Positions 52,660 to 64,000 are shown, counted from the first letter of the stretch. The stretch is DNA of 64,000 bases from Streptomyces atratus (GCF_014648655.1 NZ_BMRN01000003.1:476797-540796), one strand, 5' to 3'. The notes: generated by a model from the letters alone, not told the origin. Numbers and translations: made by a program.

Positions 52660-53223
52660 TCAGTCCCGGACCGCGGCGGAGGCGGTGCGGGTGGACCTGG
52701 CGAAGTACAACGACGCGACGATGAACATGATCGCTTCGACCAGGAACCAGGGCTCGAAGATCAGCAGGTCCGTAAGGATCAGCTTTCGCTCGTCCACCCG
52801 GGCCCAGGGAGAGAGGTCCAGTTCGTACCTCCCCGCCAGGGCGAAGGGCTTGGTGGCGTACCCGTAGATCACGTGCAGCCCCGGGACGACATACCCGACC
52901 GCCGCCACGGCCAGGACCAGGCGGCGGGGGAGGCGGCGTCCCCATGGCTGCACCAGTGCGAGGCCGAGCACGGCCGCGATGCACAGCACCACCGAGGCGC
53001 CGACGTTGGCGATGATCCACCCGCCCTGTTCCTTGAACACCCCCGGCATGCCGAAAGTTCCTCCGGCGGCCCAGTAGACGTGTGGCACCACGTAGAGCGA
53101 CGACCAGACGCAGATGCCGTACCCGGCCCAGCGCCCCCGTCGCGGCGAAGAGTCATCCGGCGGCGCGGCTGCGGAGGCGTCCTGCCTCTGTCCGGCGTCG
53201 CTCCCGACGGCTGCTTCGGTCAT
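52660..53223 (-). CDS. Small polytopic membrane protein (DUF3995-like)
   Basis: 187 residues from ATG 53223. A hydrophilic N-terminus is followed by four hydrophobic segments (about 34-52, 67-90, 98-116, 150-172) with SLYVVPHVYWAAGGTFGMPG and a downstream HVIYGYATKPFAL. It resembles the DUF3995 membrane proteins. It follows the NRPS and MbtH genes on the same strand at 173 bp and could belong to the operon, perhaps for export or self-protection; function unknown. Confidence 0.7.
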   Translation of the reverse strand: MTEAAVGSDAGQRQDASAAAPPDDSSPRRGRWAGYGICVWSSLYVVPHVYWAAGGTFGMPGVFKEQGGWIIANVGASVVLCIAAVLGLALVQPWGRRLPRRLVLAVAAVGYVVPGLHVIYGYATKPFALAGRYELDLSPWARVDERKLILTDLLIFEPWFLVEAIMFIVASLYFARSTRTASAAVRD

Positions 53224-53396
53224 GTGCGTCTCCTTGTTCCTGTTCTCCGGGCGTCCGGCGGTACTACGGCCGCACCCGCGTGGATCACCTTTCCCGCGCG
53301 GGGGCGGCCGCAGTACGGCGCCGACTTCTTGGACCGCTGTTGGCGGCCCGTTCACCGGAAGGTGGTTCCACCGACGCCCCTTCCGGCCGAGCCGAT

Positions 53397-53588
53397 TCAT
53401 TCCTCGCGCATGCTCCGTGGGCGCCAGTTCTTGTTGAAGTAGGCGAGGCAGCCGTCCCGGCTGTCCTCGCCGTGGACGACGGTCCACCCCGGGGGCAGTG
53501 CGGCACAGGACGGCCACATCGAGTGCTGTCCCTCCTCGTCGACCATCACCAGGTAGGTGTCATCGAGGCGCTCGGACGGACCGTTCAT
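53397..53588 (-). CDS. MbtH-like protein 2
   Basis: 63 residues: [51 protein letters not shown]. It keeps the conserved SxWP and PPGWT signature. Its ATG overlaps the NRPS stop by four bases (ATGA), so it is made together with the synthetase. The window thus has two different MbtH genes, one in each operon. Confidence 0.93.
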   Translation of the reverse strand: MNGPSERLDDTYLVMVDEEGQHSMWPSCAALPPGWTVVHGEDSRDGCLAYFNKNWRPRSMREE

Positions 53589-56500
53589 GATGTCTGTCCC
53601 TTCCGGGGAACGTGGTGCTCGTGTCCGGGCCGCAGCCGTTCCGCGAGCACGCTTCCGATTTTGGCCAGGGGTTCGGGCTGCATCATGTCGATGTGCCGGC
53701 AGGCGACTTCGTGGGTCACGATCCGCCCCCGCACGTACGGGGCCCAGGTCCGCGGGTCTCCCGCCTGTTCCTGTGTCGCCACGAACAGGAGGAGGTCGCC
53801 GTGGAAGGGCTGCGGGACGTGGTTCCGGATCAGGTCCTCGTTGTTGCGTGAAAGTGCCTTGATCGCCCGGAGGTTGTGCTCCTCCATGCTGCCGAGCACG
53901 CTGCCCCCCTGCCGGAGGACGTCGATGACCCTGGCGTAGTCCAGCGGGGCGTCGCCCAGTTCCTGCCGGTCCCGGCCGACGAACTCCAGGAGGGCGCCGA
54001 GGAATCCCTGTTCCTCCTCGTCGGGCGTCCTGGTTTCCTGCTCCGCCGGGTCCGGGCTCTGGGGCCGGATCGGGTACTGGTCGAGGTTGGCCAGCAGACC
54101 GATCGTCTCGCCCTCGTGCTGCAGGCGGGTCGCGACGGCGTGGGCGACCATGCCGCCGAAGGACCAGCCGAGCAGGTGGTAGGGGCCGGACGGTTGTACT
54201 CGCCGGATCTGCTCGACGTAGTCCGCGGCCATTTCCTCGATGCTCCGCGGGAGCGGTTCCGGGTGGCCCAGGCCGCGGGCCTGGAGGCCGTAGAGCGGCC
54301 GGTCGGGCGCGATGTGCCGGACCAGGCCGGTGTAGACCGAGACGAATCCGCCCGCCGGATGGAGGCAGAACAGCGGGGGCAGATCGCCACCCCTTCTGAT
54401 CGGCAACAGGACGTCGAACGTCTCCTGCTCCGGTTCCTCTCCGAGGCGCCCGGTCAGTTCTGCGACGGTGGGGGCGTCGAACAGGGTACGGATGGCCAGT
54501 TTCCCCCCGAACGTCGAACGGATCCGGTTGGTCAGTTGCATGGCCAGGATGCTGTCGCCGCCGAGCTCGAAGAAGCTGTCGTCGATCCCGACGGCCGGCA
54601 GGCCGAGGATCTCGGCGAACAGCCCGCACAGGATCTCCTCCTGGGGGGTGCGCGGCGCCCGGCCGGTGGAGACCTCGGTGAAGTCCGGGGCGGGCAGGGC
54701 CTTGCGGTCGAGCTTGCCGTTGGGGGTCAGCGGCAGCGCGTCCAGGGTGACGAACGCCGCCGGGACCATGTGCTCCGGCAGTACCCGGGCCGCCTCCTTG
54801 CGCAGCGTCCCCCAGTCCGCACCGGCCGCACCGGACGCACCACCGTCACGCGGCACCAGATAGGCCACCAACTGCTTGGCCCCGGGCCGGTCCTCGCGGA
54901 CCACGACAGCGGCCTGGGCCACGTCCGGATGCGCCTGCAGGACGTCCTCGATCTCACCGGTCTCGATCCGGAAGCCGCGGAGCTTGACCTGCTCGTCGGT
55001 GCGGCCCAGGTACTCCAGCTCGCCGTCGGCGCTCCAGCGGGCCAGGTCGCCGGTGCGGTACATGCGGGTACCGGCCGGGCCGAACGGGCAGGCCACGAAC
55101 CGCTCGGCGGTCAGGGCGGGACGGTTCAGGTAGCCGCGGGCCAGGCCCGCGCCGGTGACGTACAGCTCGCCGGGGACACCGGGCGGTACCGGCCGCAGGC
55201 CGGCGTCGAGCACGTACACCCGCGTGTTGTGGATCGGTCGGCCGATCGGCGGGGTGACCCCGCCGATCAGCGGGCCGCTCATGGTCGCGCACACCGTGGT
55301 CTCGGTCGGACCATAGGCGTTGACCATCCGCCGCCCGGCCGACCACCGGGCGACCAGTTCCGCCGGTGTGGCCTCGCCCGCGACGACCAGGGTGGTCACC
55401 TCGGAAAGGCTGCCCGCGGGCAGGGCCGCGAGAGCTGCGGGAGGGATGGTCGCATGGGTGACGCGGTGCCGCTCCACCAGTTCCAGCAGCGGCGTGCCGG
55501 GCATGAGGTGGTCGGCGTCGGCCACCACCAGCGTGGCACCGGCGAACAGCGCCATGCACATCTCGGAGACAGCGGCGTCGAAGCTGGGCGAGGCGAACTG
55601 CAGGACCCTGCTGTCCGCTTCGACCGCGAAGCGCTCGATCTGCGCCTCGGCGAGGTTGGCGAGGCCGGTGTGCTGGACGGTGACGCCCTTGGGGCGTCCG
55701 GTGGAGCCGGAGGTGTAGATGAGGTACGCCGGGTTGGCCGGAACCAGGGGTTGGATCCGGTCGGCGTCGGTCGGACGGGAGGACGGGCACTCCGCCAGCG
55801 CTGCCGTGGTGGTGGCTTCGTCCAGCAGCAACCGGGTGACATCTGCTTCCGGCAGCCGCTCTCCCACCGTCATCGTGGTCAGCAGCAGGGCGGGACGGGC
55901 ATCGGCGAGCATGTAGGCGATCCGCTCGGCCGGATACTCCGGGTCCACCGGCAGGAATGCCGCGCCGGCCTTGGCCACCGCCAGTTGGGCCACGATCATC
56001 TCCACCGACCGGGGCAGGGCCAGCGCGACGAAGTCTTCCGGGCCCACCCCCCGGTCGATCAGTAGCCGGGCCAGTCGGCTGGACCGCGTGTCCAGCTCCG
56101 CGTATGTCAGTTCGGTCTGGTCCGAGACCACTGCCACCGCCTGCGGCGTCGCCGCCACCTGCGTGGCGAACAGCTCCGGCAGCGTGGCCCGCGGCACCTC
56201 CCGCGCGGTGTCGTTCCACCCGGACAGCACCCGCTCGCGCTCGGCCGGCTCCAGGATCTCGACCGCGCCGACCGCCCGGTCCGGGTCGGCCACCACCGCG
56301 GCCAGCAGACGCTCCAGCCGCCCGGCCAGCACCTCCACCGCCTCCCGGTCGAACAGATCCGGCCGGTAGCCGAACCGCAGGTTCAATCGCGGGCCGGGTA
56401 TCGCGGCGAGACTGAGGGGGTAGTGCGTGGCGTCCCGGTTGTCGATGCCGGTGACCCGCAACGGCAGCGCCGCGGGGTCTCCGTCGGTAGCTCCCAGGTT

Positions 56501-59500
56501 GCCCGGGTCCAGCGGGTAGTTCTCGTACACCGTCAGGGTGTCGAACAGTTCGCCGCCGCCGACGAGGCGCTGGACGTCCGAGAGTCCCAGGTACTGGTAG
56601 CCGATCAGGCGGGACTGCTGGTCCTGCAGGCGGGTGAGCATGCCCAGCAGGGACTCGCCCGGGTCCAGGCGGACCCGCACCGGCAGGGTGTTGATGAACA
56701 GGCCGACCATCGACTCGATGCCGTCGATCTCCGGGGGGCGGCCGGCGACGGTGCCGCCGAAGACCACGTCGTCCCGGCCGGTGAGCCGGCCCAGCAGGAT
56801 CGCCCACGCGCCCTGGACCAGGGTGCTCATGGTCAGCCCGTGCCGGCGGGCGCGGGCGCTCAGCTCCGCGGTGCTCTCCTCGGACAGGGCCACCGTGATC
56901 TCCTCCGGCGGCACGGGGGCACGGTCCGAGGCTGCCGGGGCCAGGAGGGTGGGTTCCTCCACCCCGGCCAGCGTCTCGCGCCAGGCCTGCTCGGCCACCC
57001 GGCGGTCCTGCCGGGCCAGCCAGTCGAGGTAGGTGCGGTAGGGGGTGACCTTCGGGAGCGCGGTGTCGGCGCCGCGGTTCTGGTAGAGGGTGAACAGCTC
57101 GGCCAGCACCAGGGGTGTGGACCAGCCGTCGAGGAGGATGTGGTGGTTGCTGAACAGCAGCCGGAAGCGTCCGGCCCCCAGGCGCAGCAGGGTGAAGCGG
57201 AGCAACGGCGCCCGGGTGGGGTCGAAGCGGCGGGCGCGGTCCTCGGCGGTGAGCCGGGTCAGCTCCTGTTCCCGGTCGGTCTCGTCCAGGCCGCTGAGGT
57301 CGATCTCCTGCCAGGGCAGTTCGAGGTCGCGCCGGATGATCTGGACCGGCCGGTCCAGGCCTTCCTGGCGGAATCCGGCGCGCAGATTGGGGTGCCGGCG
57401 CAGCAGTGCGGCCGCGGCGGCACGCAGGGCCTCGACGTCGAGGTCGCCCTCGAGGTCGAAGACGAACTGCACGGTGTAGACGTCCACTGCCTGCTCGTCG
57501 TAGAGGGCGTGGAAGAGCAGCCCCTCCTGCAACGGCGAGAGCGGCAGGACGTCCTCCAGGTCGGGTTCCGCAGCCTCCACCAGGTCGATCTCGGCCTGGG
57601 TGAGGGAGACCAGGGACAGGTCGGAGGGGGTGTAGCCGCCTGCATCCGGCCGCTGGGCATGGGTGACGATGCCCTCCAGGACCCGGAACCACGTCCCGGC
57701 GAGGTCACGCACCTCCTCTTCGGAGAACAGGGCCTCGGGCCAGCTCCAGGAGGCGTTCAGCTGCGGGCCGTCGGCCTGTTCCAGCGTGATCGCGTTCATC
57801 TCGAGCGCGTGCGGCAGGGGCATCTTCGCGTCGCCGCCGCCGCCGAGTCCTCCGGCTTCGGGAGCGGGGGCCCAGTCCTGGGCCGCTGCCGTTCCTTCGG
57901 CGGTGCCGGCGAACCGGCCGAGGTAGTTGAAGCCGATCTGCGGTGCCGCCGGTGCGGCCAGTCGGGATGCGGTGTGCGGGTTGAGGTGGCGCAGCAGTCC
58001 GTAGCCCAGGCCGTTGTCCGGCAGGGCCCGCAGCTGCTCCTTCACCCGCTTGACCGCCCGGCCCAGCGCGACGCCGGTGGTCGCCGATGTTCCCGGGTCG
58101 AGGCGGACGGGGAAGAGGCTGGTGAACCAGCCCACCGTGCGGGACAGGTCCACCCCGTCCAGGAACTCCTCGCGGCCGTGGCCCTCCAGGTCCAGCAGGA
58201 CCCCGGTGTCCTCGCCCAAGCCGCGTCGGCGGCGCCAGTCGGCCACCGCCACCGCGAACCCGGCCAGCAGCACGTCGTTGACGCCGGCGTGGAAGGCCGC
58301 CGGGACGCTGCTCAGCAGTGGAGCGGTCCACTGGGTCGGCAGTGACATCGACACCGCTCGGGCGGTGTCCACCGTGTCCCGTTCGAAGTCGTGCGGGATC
58401 CGGCTCAGTTGCGGGTCGGGGCCGTCGAGGATCGCGGTCCACGTCGGCAGTTCCGCCTCCCGCACCGGATCCACCGCTGCCGCGGCCAACCGCTCGGCCC
58501 ACCGGCGGAAGGACGTGCCCACCGGCTCCAACTGCACAGTCCGCCCGGCGACCACCGCCTCCCAGGCCGCAGCCAGGTCCGGCAGCACGATCCGCCAGGA
58601 CACCCCGTCGACCACCAGGTGGTGCAGCACCAGCAGCAACCGTCCCGACTGCTCGGGCCCGGCGTCGAACCACACCGCCTGCACCATCACCCCGGCCTCC
58701 GGCGCCAACCGCCGCCACGCCGCCCGGGCGTGCTCGCCGATGACAGCTCGCAGTCCTTCCCCGTCCAGCCCGGCGACATCGACCCGGCAGACCAGCTTCT
58801 CGGCGGAGACCGCACCGCGCGGGGCCACCTCCAAAGCCCACCGCGCACCGTCACGGGACAACCGCATCCGCAGGGCGTCGTGGTGGTCCAGCACCGCCTG
58901 CAACGCCGCCGCCAGCCGGCCCGTATCCGCCCCGGCCGGGGCCTGCACCAGCATCGACTGGTTGAAACCGTCCACCGGACCACCACGCTCACGCAGCGCG
59001 TGGATGATCGGAGTGAGCGGCAGATCGCCTTCGCCGGTGTCGGCCGGTTCGGTCACCGCCGTGCCGATGTCCTCGGAGACCGCGGCCAGGGCGGCCACCG
59101 TCTTGTGCTCGAACACCTCGCGCGGGGTGATCAGCAGTCCGGCCTTGCGGGCCCGGCTGACCAGTTGGATGGAGACGATGCTGTCGCCGCCCAGGTCGAA
59201 GAAGCTGTCGTCCGCGCCGACCGTCGGCAGGCCGAGGAGCTCGGCGAACAGCCCGCACAGCAGCTCCTCGCGCGCGGTGGCCGCCGCCCGGCCGGTGGAG
59301 ACCTCGGTGAAGTCCGGGGCGGGCAGGGCCTTGCGGTCGAGCTTGCCGTTGGGAGTCAGCGGCAGCGCGTCCAGGGTGACGAACGCCGCCGGGACCATGT
59401 ACTCCGGCAGGGCCCGGGCCAGCTCAGCCCTCCACCGCGCGGGAGCCTCTCCGGTGTCGGTGCCGGAGGTCGGGACCACGTAGGCCACCAGCCGCTTCAC

Positions 59501-62500
59501 CCCGGGGCGGTCCTCGCGGGCCACCACCGCGACGGCCTCCACCTGGGGGTCCTTCGCCAGGGCAGTCTCGATCTCACCGGTCTCGATGCGGAAACCGCGG
59601 ATCTTGACCTGCTCGTCGGTGCGGCCCAGGTACTCCAGCTGGCCGTCGGCGTTCCAGCGGGCCAGGTCGCCGGTGCGGTACATGCGGGTACCGGCCGGGC
59701 CGAACGGGCAGGCCACGAATCGCTCGGCGGTCAGGGCGGGACGGTTCAGGTAGCCGCGGGCCAGGCCCGCGCCGGTGACGTACAGCTCGCCGGGGACGCC
59801 GGGCGGTACCGGCCGCAGGCCGGCGTCGAGCACGTACACCCGGGTGTCGACGACCGGTCGGCCGATCGGCGGGGTGACCCCGCCGTTCAGCGGTCCGCTC
59901 ACCGCCGTGGCCACGGTCGACTCGGTCGGGCCGTAGGCGTTGACCATCCGCCGCCCGGCCGACCACCGGTCGACGAGTTCGGCGGAGCACGCCTCGCCTC
60001 CCACGATGAGCGTGCGGAAGTGGGGCAGGTCCACCGGCGACACACTGGCGAGCGCGGTCGGCGGGATCAGCGCGTGGGTGATCCGCCGGCTCTTGAGAAC
60101 GTCGGCGAGGATCTCGTCCGCCAGGGGGCCCGGGGGCGGGACCACGAGGGCCGCTCCGGTGGGCAGGGCCATGCACAGTTCGAGTATCGAGGCGTCGAAG
60201 CTGGGCGAGGCGAACTGCAGGACCCTGCTGTCCGCGTCGACCGCGAAGCGCTCGACCTCGGTGACGGAGAAGGCTGCGAGGCCGGTGTGCTGGACGGTGA
60301 CGCCCTTGGGGCGTCCGGTGGAGCCGGAGGTGTAGATCAGGTACGCCGGGTTGGCCGGAACCAGGGGTCGGATCCGGTCGGCGTCGGTCGGACGGGAGGA
60401 CGGGTAGGTCGCCAGCGCTGCCATGGTGGCGGCTTCGTCCAGCAGCAACCGGGTGACATCCGCTTCCGGCAGCCGCTCTCCCACCGTCATCGTGGTCAGC
60501 AGCAGGGCGGGACGGGCATCGGCGAGCATGTAGGCGATCCGCTCGGCCGGATACTGCGGGTCCACCGGCAGGAATGCCGCGCCGGCCTTGGCCACCGCCA
60601 GTTGGGCCACGATCATCTCCACCGAGCGGGGCAGGGCCAGCGCGACGAAGTCCTCCGGGCCCACCCCCCGGTCGATCAGTAGCCGGGCCAGTCGGCTGGA
60701 CCGTGTGTCCAGCTCCGCGTATGTCAGTTCGGTCTGGTCCGAGACCACTGCCACCGCCTGCGGCGTCGCCGCCACCTGCGTGGCGAACAGCTCCGGCAGC
60801 GTGGCGTGCGGCACCTCCCGCGCGGTGTCGTTCCACCCGGACAGCACCCGCTCGCGCTCGGCCTCGTCCAGGATCTCGACGCTGCCCACGGTGCGGTCCG
60901 GGGCGGCCACCACCGCGGCCAGCAGACGCTCCAGACGGGCCATCATCCGTTCGACGGTGGCGGCGTCGAACAGGTCCAGGCTGTGGGTCACACTGCCGGC
61001 GATACCGCCGGGGCTGCCGTCGGCCGCGTGCTGCTCACCGAGGTCGATCGACAGGTCGAACTTGGCCGCGGCAGGGCCCGTGTGCTGGGGTCCGACTCGC
61101 AGGTCGGGGATGTCGAGGGCGGTCAGGGGGGTGTTCTGCAGGTTCAACACGACCTGGAAGAGGGGGTGGCGGGCCATTGAGCGGACCGGGTTGAGCTCTT
61201 CGACCAGTCGCTCGAACGGCACGTCCTGATGCGCGTAGGCGGCCAGGTCCGTCTCCCGGACCCGCTCGATCAGTTCGTGGAAGGTGGGGTCGCCGGAGAC
61301 GTCGGTGCGCAGCACCAGGGTGTTGACGAAGAAGCCGACCAGATCATCGAGTGCCTCGTCGGTACGTCCGGCGATCGGGCTGCCGATGGGTATGTCCTCC
61401 CCGGCCCCGAGCCGGGACAGCAGTGCGGCCAGGCCTGCCTGCAGGACCATGAACACACTTGCCCGGCACTTCCGGGCCAGCGTGACCACTCCGGCGTGCA
61501 GGGAGGCGTCCCAGGCGAACTCCACCGTTCCACCCCGGTGGGAGGCCACCGCCGGGCGTGGCCGGTCGGTGGGCAGGGCCAGCTCCTCCGGCAGGCCGGT
61601 CAGGGTCTGGCGCCAGAAGTCCAGCTGCCGGGCGAGCGGGCTGTCCGGGTCGTCCTCGCTGCCGAGGACCTGGTGTTGCCACAGGGTGTAGTCGGCGTAC
61701 TGCACCGGCAGCGGCGTCCACTCCGGCGCCGCCCCGGTGCAGCGGGCGGTGTAGGCGGCCGCCAGGTCCCGGGCCAGTGGGCTCAGCGACCAGCCGTCCC
61801 CGGCGATGTGGTGCAGGGTCAGCACCAGCACGTGTTCGTCCTCGGTGAGGGCGAACAGCTCCGCGCGCAGCGGGGTGTCCACCGCCAGGTCGAAGGCGTA
61901 CCCGGCCGCGGCCTCGACCAGGGCGGGCAGTTCCCGCTCGTCGGTCTTGGTGACCACCAGCTCGGGGCGGCCGCGCTGCGGGTCCAGCACCAGCTGGCGC
62001 GGCCGGCCCTCGCTCTCGGGGAAGACCGTGCGCAGGCTCTCGTGCCGCTCGGCCACATCGGCCAGCGCCATCCCCATCGCGTCCCGGTCCAGCCGACCGG
62101 ACAACCGGACCGCCAGCGGCAGGTTGTAGGTGGCGCTGGGGCCCTCCAGCCGTCCCAGGAACCACAGCCGCCGCTGCGCGAACGACAACGGCACCTCGAC
62201 AGGACGCTCCATCGGGTGGGGAGCCGGGCGGCTCCGTCCGGCGGTCCGGTCGAGCAGTCCGACGAGTTCGGCCACGGTGGGTGTCTCGAACAGGGCCCGC
62301 ACCGGCAGCTCCACGTCGAGAGCGGCTCTCAGTCGGCTGACCAGGCGGGTCGCGAGCAGGGAGTGGCCGCCGAGCTCGAAGAAGCTGTCGTCGATCCCGA
62401 CGGCCGGCAGGCCGAGGATCTCGGCGAACAGCCCGCACAGGATCTCCTCCTGGGGGGTGCGCGGCGCCCGGCCGGTGGAGACCTCGGTGAAGTCCGGCGT

Positions 62501-64000
62501 CGGCAGGGCCCGGCGGTTCAGCTTGCCGTTGGCGGTCAGCGGCAGCGCGTCCAGGGTGACGAACGCCGCCGGGACCATGTAATCCGGCAGTACCCGGGCC
62601 GCCTCCTTGCGCAGCGTCCCCCAGTCCGCACCGGCCGCACCACCGTCACGCGGCACCAGATAGGCCACCAGCTGCTTGACCCCGGGCCGGTCCTCGCGGG
62701 CCACCACCGCCACCTGGGCCACATCCGGATGCGCCTGCAGGACGTTCTCGATCTCACCGGTCTCGATCCGGAAACCGCGGATCTTGACCTGGTCGTCCAC
62801 GCGGCTGAGGTACTCCAGCCGGCCGTCGGCGCTCCAGCGGGCCAGGTCGCCGGTGCGGTACATCCGCGCCCCGGCCGGGCCGAACGGGCAGGCCACGAAC
62901 CGCTCGGCGGTCAGGGCGGGACGGCCCAGGTAGCCGCGGGCCAGGCCGTCCCCGGCGATGTACAGGTCGCCGGGGACACCGGGCGGTACCGGCCGCAGGC
63001 CGGCGTCGAGCACGTACACCTGCGTGTTGTGGATCGGCCGGCCGATGGAGGGCGCCCCGGGGCGGTCGTCCAGGATTGTCGCCGTCGACCAGATCGTGGT
63101 CTCGGTGGGCCCGTAGAGGTTGGTCACTTCGGCGGCCGTCTCACGCATCTCGTGCGCGAGGGCGGTCGGCAGGGCTTCTCCGCCGACCAGCATGCGCAAA
63201 CCGCGCAGCCCCTCCGGCGCGCCGGAAAGCATCGCCTGCCACAGGGTGGGGGTCGCCTGCACGGCGGTGACGGCGTGGTCCGCCGCCAGTTGCGCGAGAG
63301 CCGAGGGGTCGTGCACCAGTTCGCGGTCGGCCACCACCACGGCGGCTCCGCTCAGCAGTGGCACGTACAGCTCCAAGGCGGCGATGTCGAAGGCGACCGT
63401 GGTCACCGCCATGAGGCGGTCGTCCGGGGTGAACCGGAACCGGTCCGCCATGGAGACCAGGAAGTTGGTCAGGTTACCGGCAGAGATCACGACGCCCTTG
63501 GGGCGTCCGGTGGAGCCGGAGGTGTAGATCACATAGGCGGGGTTCGACAGCGAGTGGAAGCGGACCCGGTCGGCGTCGGTCGGACCGGAGGACGGGTACG
63601 TCGCCAGCGCCGCCACGGTGGCGGCCTCGTCCAGCAGCAACCGGGCGACATCCGCTTCCGGCAACCGCTCTCCCACCGTCACCGTGGTCAGCAGCAGGGC
63701 GGGACGGGCATCGGCGAGCATGTAGGCGATCCGCTCGGCCGGATACTCCGAATCCAGCGGCAGATAGGCCGCACCGGCCTTGGCCACCGCCAGCTGGGCC
63801 ACGATCATCTCCACCGACCGGGGCAGGGCCAGGGCCACGAAGTCCTCCGGGCCCACCCCCCGGTCGATCAGTAGCCGGGCCAGTCGGCTGGACCGCGTGT
63901 CCAGCTCCGCGTATGTCAGTTCGGTCTGGTCCGAGACCACTGCCACCGCCTGCGGCGTCGCCGCCACCTGCGTGGCGAACAGCTCCGGCAGCGTGGCCTG
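53585..64000 (-). CDS. Non-ribosomal peptide synthetase, C-terminal part (5' end beyond window)
   Basis: At least 3470 residues; open to the right edge. Order and approximate residues, counted from the ATG-like codon at 63967: A1 (1-500), PCP1 (GGHSLL, about 532), C2 (HHIAGDG, about 721), A2, PCP2 (GGDSIV, about 1592), E (HHLVVDG, about 1782), C3 (HHILLDG, about 2277), A3, PCP3 (GGDSIL, about 3138), TE (GWSFGG, about 3268; His in CRHIDMM). Specificity residues read by alignment to GrsA PheA: A1 DILQLGLIWK, the known Gly code; A2 DALLIGAVAK, not assigned; A3 DASTVAAVCK, closest to aromatic (Tyr/Phe) codes. The E domain implies a D-residue at A2. This is the final, releasing protein of the line. 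Confidence 0.95.
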   Translation of the reverse strand, partial: QATLPELFATQVAATPQAVAVVSDQTELTYAELDTRSSRLARLLIDRGVGPEDFVALALPRSVEMIVAQLAVAKAGAAYLPLDSEYPAERIAYMLADARPALLLTTVTVGERLPEADVARLLLDEAATVAALATYPSSGPTDADRVRFHSLSNPAYVIYTSGSTGRPKGVVISAGNLTNFLVSMADRFRFTPDDRLMAVTTVAFDIAALELYVPLLSGAAVVVADRELVHDPSALAQLAADHAVTAVQATPTLWQAMLSGAPEGLRGLRMLVGGEALPTALAHEMRETAAEVTNLYGPTETTIWSTATILDDRPGAPSIGRPIHNTQVYVLDAGLRPVPPGVPGDLYIAGDGLARGYLGRPALTAERFVACPFGPAGARMYRTGDLARWSADGRLEYLSRVDDQVKIRGFRIETGEIENVLQAHPDVAQVAVVAREDRPGVKQLVAYLVPRDGGAAGADWGTLRKEAARVLPDYMVPAAFVTLDALPLTANGKLNRRALPTPDFTEVSTGRAPRTPQEEILCGLFAEILGLPAVGIDDSFFELGGHSLLATRLVSRLRAALDVELPVRALFETPTVAELVGLLDRTAGRSRPAPHPMERPVEVPLSFAQRRLWFLGRLEGPSATYNLPLAVRLSGRLDRDAMGMALADVAERHESLRTVFPESEGRPRQLVLDPQRGRPELVVTKTDERELPALVEAAAGYAFDLAVDTPLRAELFALTEDEHVLVLTLHHIAGDGWSLSPLARDLAAAYTARCTGAAPEWTPLPVQYADYTLWQHQVLGSEDDPDSPLARQLDFWRQTLTGLPEELALPTDRPRPAVASHRGGTVEFAWDASLHAGVVTLARKCRASVFMVLQAGLAALLSRLGAGEDIPIGSPIAGRTDEALDDLVGFFVNTLVLRTDVSGDPTFHELIERVRETDLAAYAHQDVPFERLVEELNPVRSMARHPLFQVVLNLQNTPLTALDIPDLRVGPQHTGPAAAKFDLSIDLGEQHAADGSPGGIAGSVTHSLDLFDAATVERMMARLERLLAAVVAAPDRTVGSVEILDEAERERVLSGWNDTAREVPHATLPELFATQVAATPQAVAVVSDQTELTYAELDTRSSRLARLLIDRGVGPEDFVALALPRSVEMIVAQLAVAKAGAAFLPVDPQYPAERIAYMLADARPALLLTTMTVGERLPEADVTRLLLDEAATMAALATYPSSRPTDADRIRPLVPANPAYLIYTSGSTGRPKGVTVQHTGLAAFSVTEVERFAVDADSRVLQFASPSFDASILELCMALPTGAALVVPPPGPLADEILADVLKSRRITHALIPPTALASVSPVDLPHFRTLIVGGEACSAELVDRWSAGRRMVNAYGPTESTVATAVSGPLNGGVTPPIGRPVVDTRVYVLDAGLRPVPPGVPGELYVTGAGLARGYLNRPALTAERFVACPFGPAGTRMYRTGDLARWNADGQLEYLGRTDEQVKIRGFRIETGEIETALAKDPQVEAVAVVAREDRPGVKRLVAYVVPTSGTDTGEAPARWRAELARALPEYMVPAAFVTLDALPLTPNGKLDRKALPAPDFTEVSTGRAAATAREELLCGLFAELLGLPTVGADDSFFDLGGDSIVSIQLVSRARKAGLLITPREVFEHKTVAALAAVSEDIGTAVTEPADTGEGDLPLTPIIHALRERGGPVDGFNQSMLVQAPAGADTGRLAAALQAVLDHHDALRMRLSRDGARWALEVAPRGAVSAEKLVCRVDVAGLDGEGLRAVIGEHARAAWRRLAPEAGVMVQAVWFDAGPEQSGRLLLVLHHLVVDGVSWRIVLPDLAAAWEAVVAGRTVQLEPVGTSFRRWAERLAAAAVDPVREAELPTWTAILDGPDPQLSRIPHDFERDTVDTARAVSMSLPTQWTAPLLSSVPAAFHAGVNDVLLAGFAVAVADWRRRRGLGEDTGVLLDLEGHGREEFLDGVDLSRTVGWFTSLFPVRLDPGTSATTGVALGRAVKRVKEQLRALPDNGLGYGLLRHLNPHTASRLAAPAAPQIGFNYLGRFAGTAEGTAAAQDWAPAPEAGGLGGGGDAKMPLPHALEMNAITLEQADGPQLNASWSWPEALFSEEEVRDLAGTWFRVLEGIVTHAQRPDAGGYTPSDLSLVSLTQAEIDLVEAAEPDLEDVLPLSPLQEGLLFHALYDEQAVDVYTVQFVFDLEGDLDVEALRAAAAALLRRHPNLRAGFRQEGLDRPVQIIRRDLELPWQEIDLSGLDETDREQELTRLTAEDRARRFDPTRAPLLRFTLLRLGAGRFRLLFSNHHILLDGWSTPLVLAELFTLYQNRGADTALPKVTPYRTYLDWLARQDRRVAEQAWRETLAGVEEPTLLAPAASDRAPVPPEEITVALSEESTAELSARARRHGLTMSTLVQGAWAILLGRLTGRDDVVFGGTVAGRPPEIDGIESMVGLFINTLPVRVRLDPGESLLGMLTRLQDQQSRLIGYQYLGLSDVQRLVGGGELFDTLTVYENYPLDPGNLGATDGDPAALPLRVTGIDNRDATHYPLSLAAIPGPRLNLRFGYRPDLFDREAVEVLAGRLERLLAAVVADPDRAVGAVEILEPAERERVLSGWNDTAREVPRATLPELFATQVAATPQAVAVVSDQTELTYAELDTRSSRLARLLIDRGVGPEDFVALALPRSVEMIVAQLAVAKAGAAFLPVDPEYPAERIAYMLADARPALLLTTMTVGERLPEADVTRLLLDEATTTAALAECPSSRPTDADRIQPLVPANPAYLIYTSGSTGRPKGVTVQHTGLANLAEAQIERFAVEADSRVLQFASPSFDAAVSEMCMALFAGATLVVADADHLMPGTPLLELVERHRVTHATIPPAALAALPAGSLSEVTTLVVAGEATPAELVARWSAGRRMVNAYGPTETTVCATMSGPLIGGVTPPIGRPIHNTRVYVLDAGLRPVPPGVPGELYVTGAGLARGYLNRPALTAERFVACPFGPAGTRMYRTGDLARWSADGELEYLGRTDEQVKLRGFRIETGEIEDVLQAHPDVAQAAVVVREDRPGAKQLVAYLVPRDGGASGAAGADWGTLRKEAARVLPEHMVPAAFVTLDALPLTPNGKLDRKALPAPDFTEVSTGRAPRTPQEEILCGLFAEILGLPAVGIDDSFFELGGDSILAMQLTNRIRSTFGGKLAIRTLFDAPTVAELTGRLGEEPEQETFDVLLPIRRGGDLPPLFCLHPAGGFVSVYTGLVRHIAPDRPLYGLQARGLGHPEPLPRSIEEMAADYVEQIRRVQPSGPYHLLGWSFGGMVAHAVATRLQHEGETIGLLANLDQYPIRPQSPDPAEQETRTPDEEEQGFLGALLEFVGRDRQELGDAPLDYARVIDVLRQGGSVLGSMEEHNLRAIKALSRNNEDLIRNHVPQPFHGDLLLFVATQEQAGDPRTWAPYVRGRIVTHEVACRHIDMMQPEPLAKIGSVLAERLRPGHEHHVPRKGQTS
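54952..55350. repeat. Duplicated adenylation segment (cores A5-A8), A3 copy
   Basis: About 400 bp nearly identical to 59572-59970 in A2 at a constant offset of 4620 bp. Encodes [12 protein letters not shown] through the A8 region. Confidence 0.8.
55661..56245. repeat. Duplicated adenylation segment (cores A1-A3), A3 copy
   Basis: About 585 bp nearly identical to 60278-60862 in A2 at a constant offset of 4617 bp, and similar to 63492-64000 in A1. Confidence 0.8.
59572..59970. repeat. Duplicated adenylation segment (cores A5-A8), A2 copy
   Basis: Partner of 54952-55350. A1 has a more diverged version at about 62752-63040. Confidence 0.8.
60278..60862. repeat. Duplicated adenylation segment (cores A1-A3), A2 copy
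   Basis: Partner of 55661-56245. The stretch between the two duplicated blocks (59971-60277 here) is the substrate-selecting part and is not similar. Confidence 0.8.
63492..64000. repeat. Duplicated adenylation segment (cores A1-A3), A1 copy
   Basis: Matches 60300-60808 at a constant offset of 3192 bp, with a few differences (for example [13 protein letters not shown] against [13 protein letters not shown]); runs to the window edge. Confidence 0.75.

Noticed and set aside
56423..60682. Long plus-strand frames across the NRPS
   Set aside because: Mirror images of the repeated A, C and E domains; composition is dominated by Arg, Gln, Gly and His.
1..64000. tRNA, rRNA, CRISPR array, integrase or attachment site
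   Set aside because: None recognised on either strand by eye, including at the island edge near 35102; a tRNAscan and repeat search would be needed to exclude diverged att sites.

Overview
The window looks like a piece of a Streptomyces chromosome. Base composition is strongly GC-rich, GTG starts and AGGAG-type ribosome sites are common, and positions 1-35101 follow a gene order I recall from the S. coelicolor SCO4905-SCO4932 region (afsQ2-afsQ1/sigQ, aldehyde dehydrogenases-deoC, phosphomutase, purine nucleoside phosphorylase, lpdA-like flavoprotein, accA2, maf, mmpB, pccE-pccB, birA, cya, a GGDEF gene, hutH). Family calls come from reading protein sequences; no database search was run.

Region 1 (1-9137) is conserved core: the AfsQ1/Q2-SigQ signalling locus with a candidate AfsQ1 operator, a P-loop kinase, a small exported protein, and an operon for deoxyribose catabolism (deoC plus two aldehyde dehydrogenases, one lacking its catalytic half). 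Region 2 (about 9172-15878) looks like an accessory insertion: DHFR-like reductase, TetR/EamA pair with a clear operator, lipoprotein, decayed radical SAM gene, decayed second TetR gene that still has a perfect 32-bp palindrome, and an XRE regulator divergent from a purine permease. Region 3 (16271-35101) is core again: phosphomutase, nucleoside phosphorylase, flavoprotein, acyl-CoA carboxylase subunits with their biotin ligase, adenylate cyclase, diguanylate cyclase and histidine ammonia-lyase. The same 12-bp palindrome lies upstream of both deoC and the nucleoside phosphorylase gene, which suggests a shared nucleoside-catabolism regulator.

Region 4 (35102-64000) is a biosynthetic island inserted directly after hutH. 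Its left edge holds a broken IS481-type transposase gene and a frameshifted 4'-phosphopantetheinyl transferase whose catalytic motif is mutated. Then come two coupled paralogous HTH regulators and a plus-strand operon of discrete, highly reducing type II polyketide enzymes: malonyltransferase, type II thioesterase, two ACPs, two ketosynthases with the Cys, two ketosynthase-like proteins without it, hydrolase, hot-dog protein, two dehydratases (one without the catalytic His), ketoreductase, thioredoxin-fold isomerase and MbtH. It ends in two tandem hairpins. A scar follows (condensation-domain fragment joined to a transposase fragment). On the minus strand are a giant NRPS gene that runs off the right edge (A-T-C-A-T-E-C-A-T-TE visible), a second MbtH gene and a small membrane protein gene.

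Working together, the type II enzymes should build a polyunsaturated acyl chain on an ACP. The NRPS then most likely joins it, through modules outside the window, to a peptide ending in Gly, an epimerised residue of unknown identity and probably an aromatic residue, released by the TE. The gene set resembles those for polyene or cinnamoyl-lipid peptides (ishigamide, skyllamycin, WS9326A families); the product itself cannot be read from this window.
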